Positions 5,673 to 6,310 of a stretch of DNA of 6,310 nucleotides are shown in pieces. A program made the translations under genes and the position numbers. Every line of letters begins with the position of its first letter. The stretch's first letter is position 1. The notes below the pieces were generated by a model. It made no database searches and was not told the DNA's origin. It saw only the letters and a program-made list of their open reading frames with translations. This DNA comes from Burkholderiales bacterium (GTDB taxonomy: Bacteria; Pseudomonadota; Gammaproteobacteria; Burkholderiales; JAEUOS01): assembly GCA_947456845.1 (NCBI GenBank), contig CANGUJ010000246.1, positions 1-6,310 of the forward strand. Direction: 5' to 3'.

Positions 5673-5912
5673 TCGCGCCTTGTCCGCCGCCATGATCTGG
5701 TCCGACATGACCTTGGATGCAACGCCATCAACCTCGACCACGGCTTCGCCAGGGTATACGCGCTCGGTGTTTGAAGTCAGCGGCACCACCACCACCCGCT
5801 TCAAATTCGCATTTGCAGCGTCATTGCTGACGATCACAGCAGGACGGGTCTTGCGTATCTCGCTGCCAATCGCTGGCTCGAAAGCGACCCACCATACCTC
5901 ACCGCGCTTCAT
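5586..5912 (-). CDS. mazF: MazF/PemK-family endoribonuclease toxin
   Basis: MazF toxins are sequence-specific mRNA interferases that arrest translation when freed from their antitoxin. The 108-aa protein has the family's beta-barrel pattern: MKRGEVWWVAF (1-11), GSEIRKTRPAVIVSND (16-31) and VVVVPLTSN (40-48), then DQIMAADKARL (71-81) and a C-terminal helix ending LSLHLGLPR. Aligned by eye to B. subtilis MazF, the catalytic Arg25 and Thr48 correspond to R23 and T46, so the enzyme looks intact. The ATG at 5912 overlaps the upstream antitoxin gene by 14 bp and has AGGA 8 nt upstream, typical of a co-translated toxin-antitoxin pair. Its 3' end is duplicated as a remnant at 2970-3143. The cleavage sequence cannot be told from the protein. 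The symbol is used for family membership only. Confidence 0.92.
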   Translation of the reverse strand: MKRGEVWWVAFEPAIGSEIRKTRPAVIVSNDAANANLKRVVVVPLTSNTERVYPGEAVVEVDGVASKVMSDQIMAADKARLKGPLGRLKRADMLKVESALSLHLGLPR

Positions 5913-6129
5913 CGGCTGAATCCTGGGCGAGCGCCTCCAGCCATTCTCGTGCCGCGATTTCGCGCGACTCGTCGGCAGCCATGGCTTGATAACCAGCGGC
6001 CAAATCAGCGCCCGTCACATGCGGACGAACCAGATCTTCGATGAATTTGCTGATCTTGCCTCGCCCAACGAGCCGCGCAAGGCCGTCGTAGACCGCCTCA
6101 TCCAAAGATATCGTGAGTTTTTTTTGCAT
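5899..6129 (-). CDS. MazE-like antitoxin, probable ribbon-helix-helix type
   Basis: This 76-aa protein lies directly upstream of the MazF-like toxin and overlaps it by 14 bp. The N-terminus KKLTISLDEAVYDGLARL (3-20), then SKFIEDLVRPHV (27-38), fits a ribbon-helix-helix DNA-binding domain (beta-strand followed by two helices). The acidic C-terminal segment YQAMAADESREIAAREWLEA (47-66) resembles the toxin-neutralising tail of MazE/VapB-like antitoxins, which folds on the toxin. It should repress its own operon and inhibit the toxin. The ATG at 6129 is chosen; a TTG at 6150 would add seven residues before the strand. No clear Shine-Dalgarno is seen for either start. Function is inferred mainly from position and fold pattern. 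Confidence 0.85.
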   Translation of the reverse strand: MQKKLTISLDEAVYDGLARLVGRGKISKFIEDLVRPHVTGADLAAGYQAMAADESREIAAREWLEALAQDSADEAR

Positions 6130-6148
6130 CGCTATGACTATTTGGATC

Positions 6149-6171
6149 AAGATACGTCTTACATAATACCA
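6149..6171 (-). promoter_or_regulatory. Candidate mazEF promoter and operator
   Basis: On the minus strand an extended -10 (TGG followed by TATTAT, plus 6163-6171) lies about 35 nt before the ATG at 6129. No good -35 is seen, which an extended -10 can tolerate. AAGA-N4-TCTT (6149-6160) overlaps the expected start of transcription and is a candidate site for autorepression by the antitoxin. Both are tentative. Confidence 0.35.
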
Positions 6172-6210
6172 CTGCGAAAACTCAGGCTCGGACTCCCGTA
6201 CCCTTAACCG

Positions 6211-6241
6211 TAAAAAAAACGGGCTCCCGAAGGAGCCCGTT
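6211..6241 (-). terminator. Intrinsic terminator of the outer-membrane protein gene
   Basis: On the minus strand AACGGGCTCC, loop TTCG, GGAGCCCGTT form a perfect 10-bp stem (plus 6218-6241), followed by a run of T (plus 6212-6219 is all A). It lies 27 bp after the stop codon of the minus-strand gene at 6269. The stable UUCG-type loop and T-run make this a strong terminator, and it separates that gene from the mazEF-like pair downstream. Confidence 0.93.
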
Positions 6242-6253
6242 TGATCGGACTAG

Positions 6254-6267
6254 CTGGTGTAAACCAG
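6254..6267. repeat. Small inverted repeat CTGGT-N4-ACCAG
   Basis: A 5-bp stem with a GTAA loop lies directly after the stop codon of the minus-strand outer-membrane gene and before the main terminator. It may be part of the mRNA 3' end; it has no T-run of its own. Confidence 0.35.
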
Positions 6268-6268
6268 A

Positions 6269-6310
6269 TTAGAACGCGTGACGCAAGGTCAGACCGTAGT
6301 ACTTGGGATC
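6269..6310 (-). CDS. C-terminal end of an outer-membrane beta-barrel protein, probably a TonB-dependent receptor
   Basis: Only the last 13 codons are in the window: DPKYYGLTLRHAF followed by TAA. A final beta-strand with alternating hydrophobic residues and a terminal Phe is the recognition signal for the BAM complex in outer-membrane beta-barrels. The form DPxYYGLTLRxxF is typical of TonB-dependent siderophore or haem receptors rather than porins, but 13 residues cannot settle this. A strong terminator follows the stop codon. Confidence 0.65.
   Translation of the reverse strand, partial: DPKYYGLTLRHAF

Overview
The window looks like a chromosomal piece of a GC-rich betaproteobacterium, probably Alcaligenaceae (Bordetella/Achromobacter type). 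This is inferred from three things: a Coq7-type ubiquinone hydroxylase at the left end, high GC with strong G/C third positions, and an outer-membrane receptor C-terminus at the right end. Species cannot be fixed from sequence alone.

Left block (1-2904). This is GC-rich, host-like DNA. On the minus strand lie the N-terminal part of coq7 (cut by the window edge), a 203-aa prolyl-4-hydroxylase-like 2-oxoglutarate/Fe(II) oxygenase, and a 358-aa protein made almost wholly of tetratricopeptide (TPR) repeats. The TPR gene is upstream and overlaps the oxygenase by 14 bp, so the two are likely translationally coupled. A second 2OG/Fe(II) oxygenase of a different family (2OG-FeII_Oxy_5-like, 202 aa) starts divergently across a 225-bp intergenic region. 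The three genes may form a protein-hydroxylation module in which the TPR protein binds the substrates; this is inference.

Right block (2905-6268). This is an accessory toxin-antitoxin cluster with less extreme GC. It starts with a broken 3' end of a mazF-like toxin gene (2970-3143, minus). Next is a complete hipBA operon (plus) with a sigma70-like promoter and three operator-like inverted repeats centred exactly 50 bp apart. A convergent Uma2-family gene (minus) follows, whose conserved catalytic Glu appears to be Lys. Last is a complete mazEF-like pair (minus). The final 87 bp of the intact mazF are identical to the mazF remnant, so hipBA and the Uma2 gene sit between direct repeats of a toxin-gene 3' end.

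Right edge (6211-6310). A strong intrinsic terminator (10-bp stem, TTCG loop, T-run on the minus strand) follows the last 13 codons of an outer-membrane protein, probably a TonB-dependent receptor. The toxin-antitoxin cluster therefore lies between the TPR/oxygenase locus and a receptor gene.
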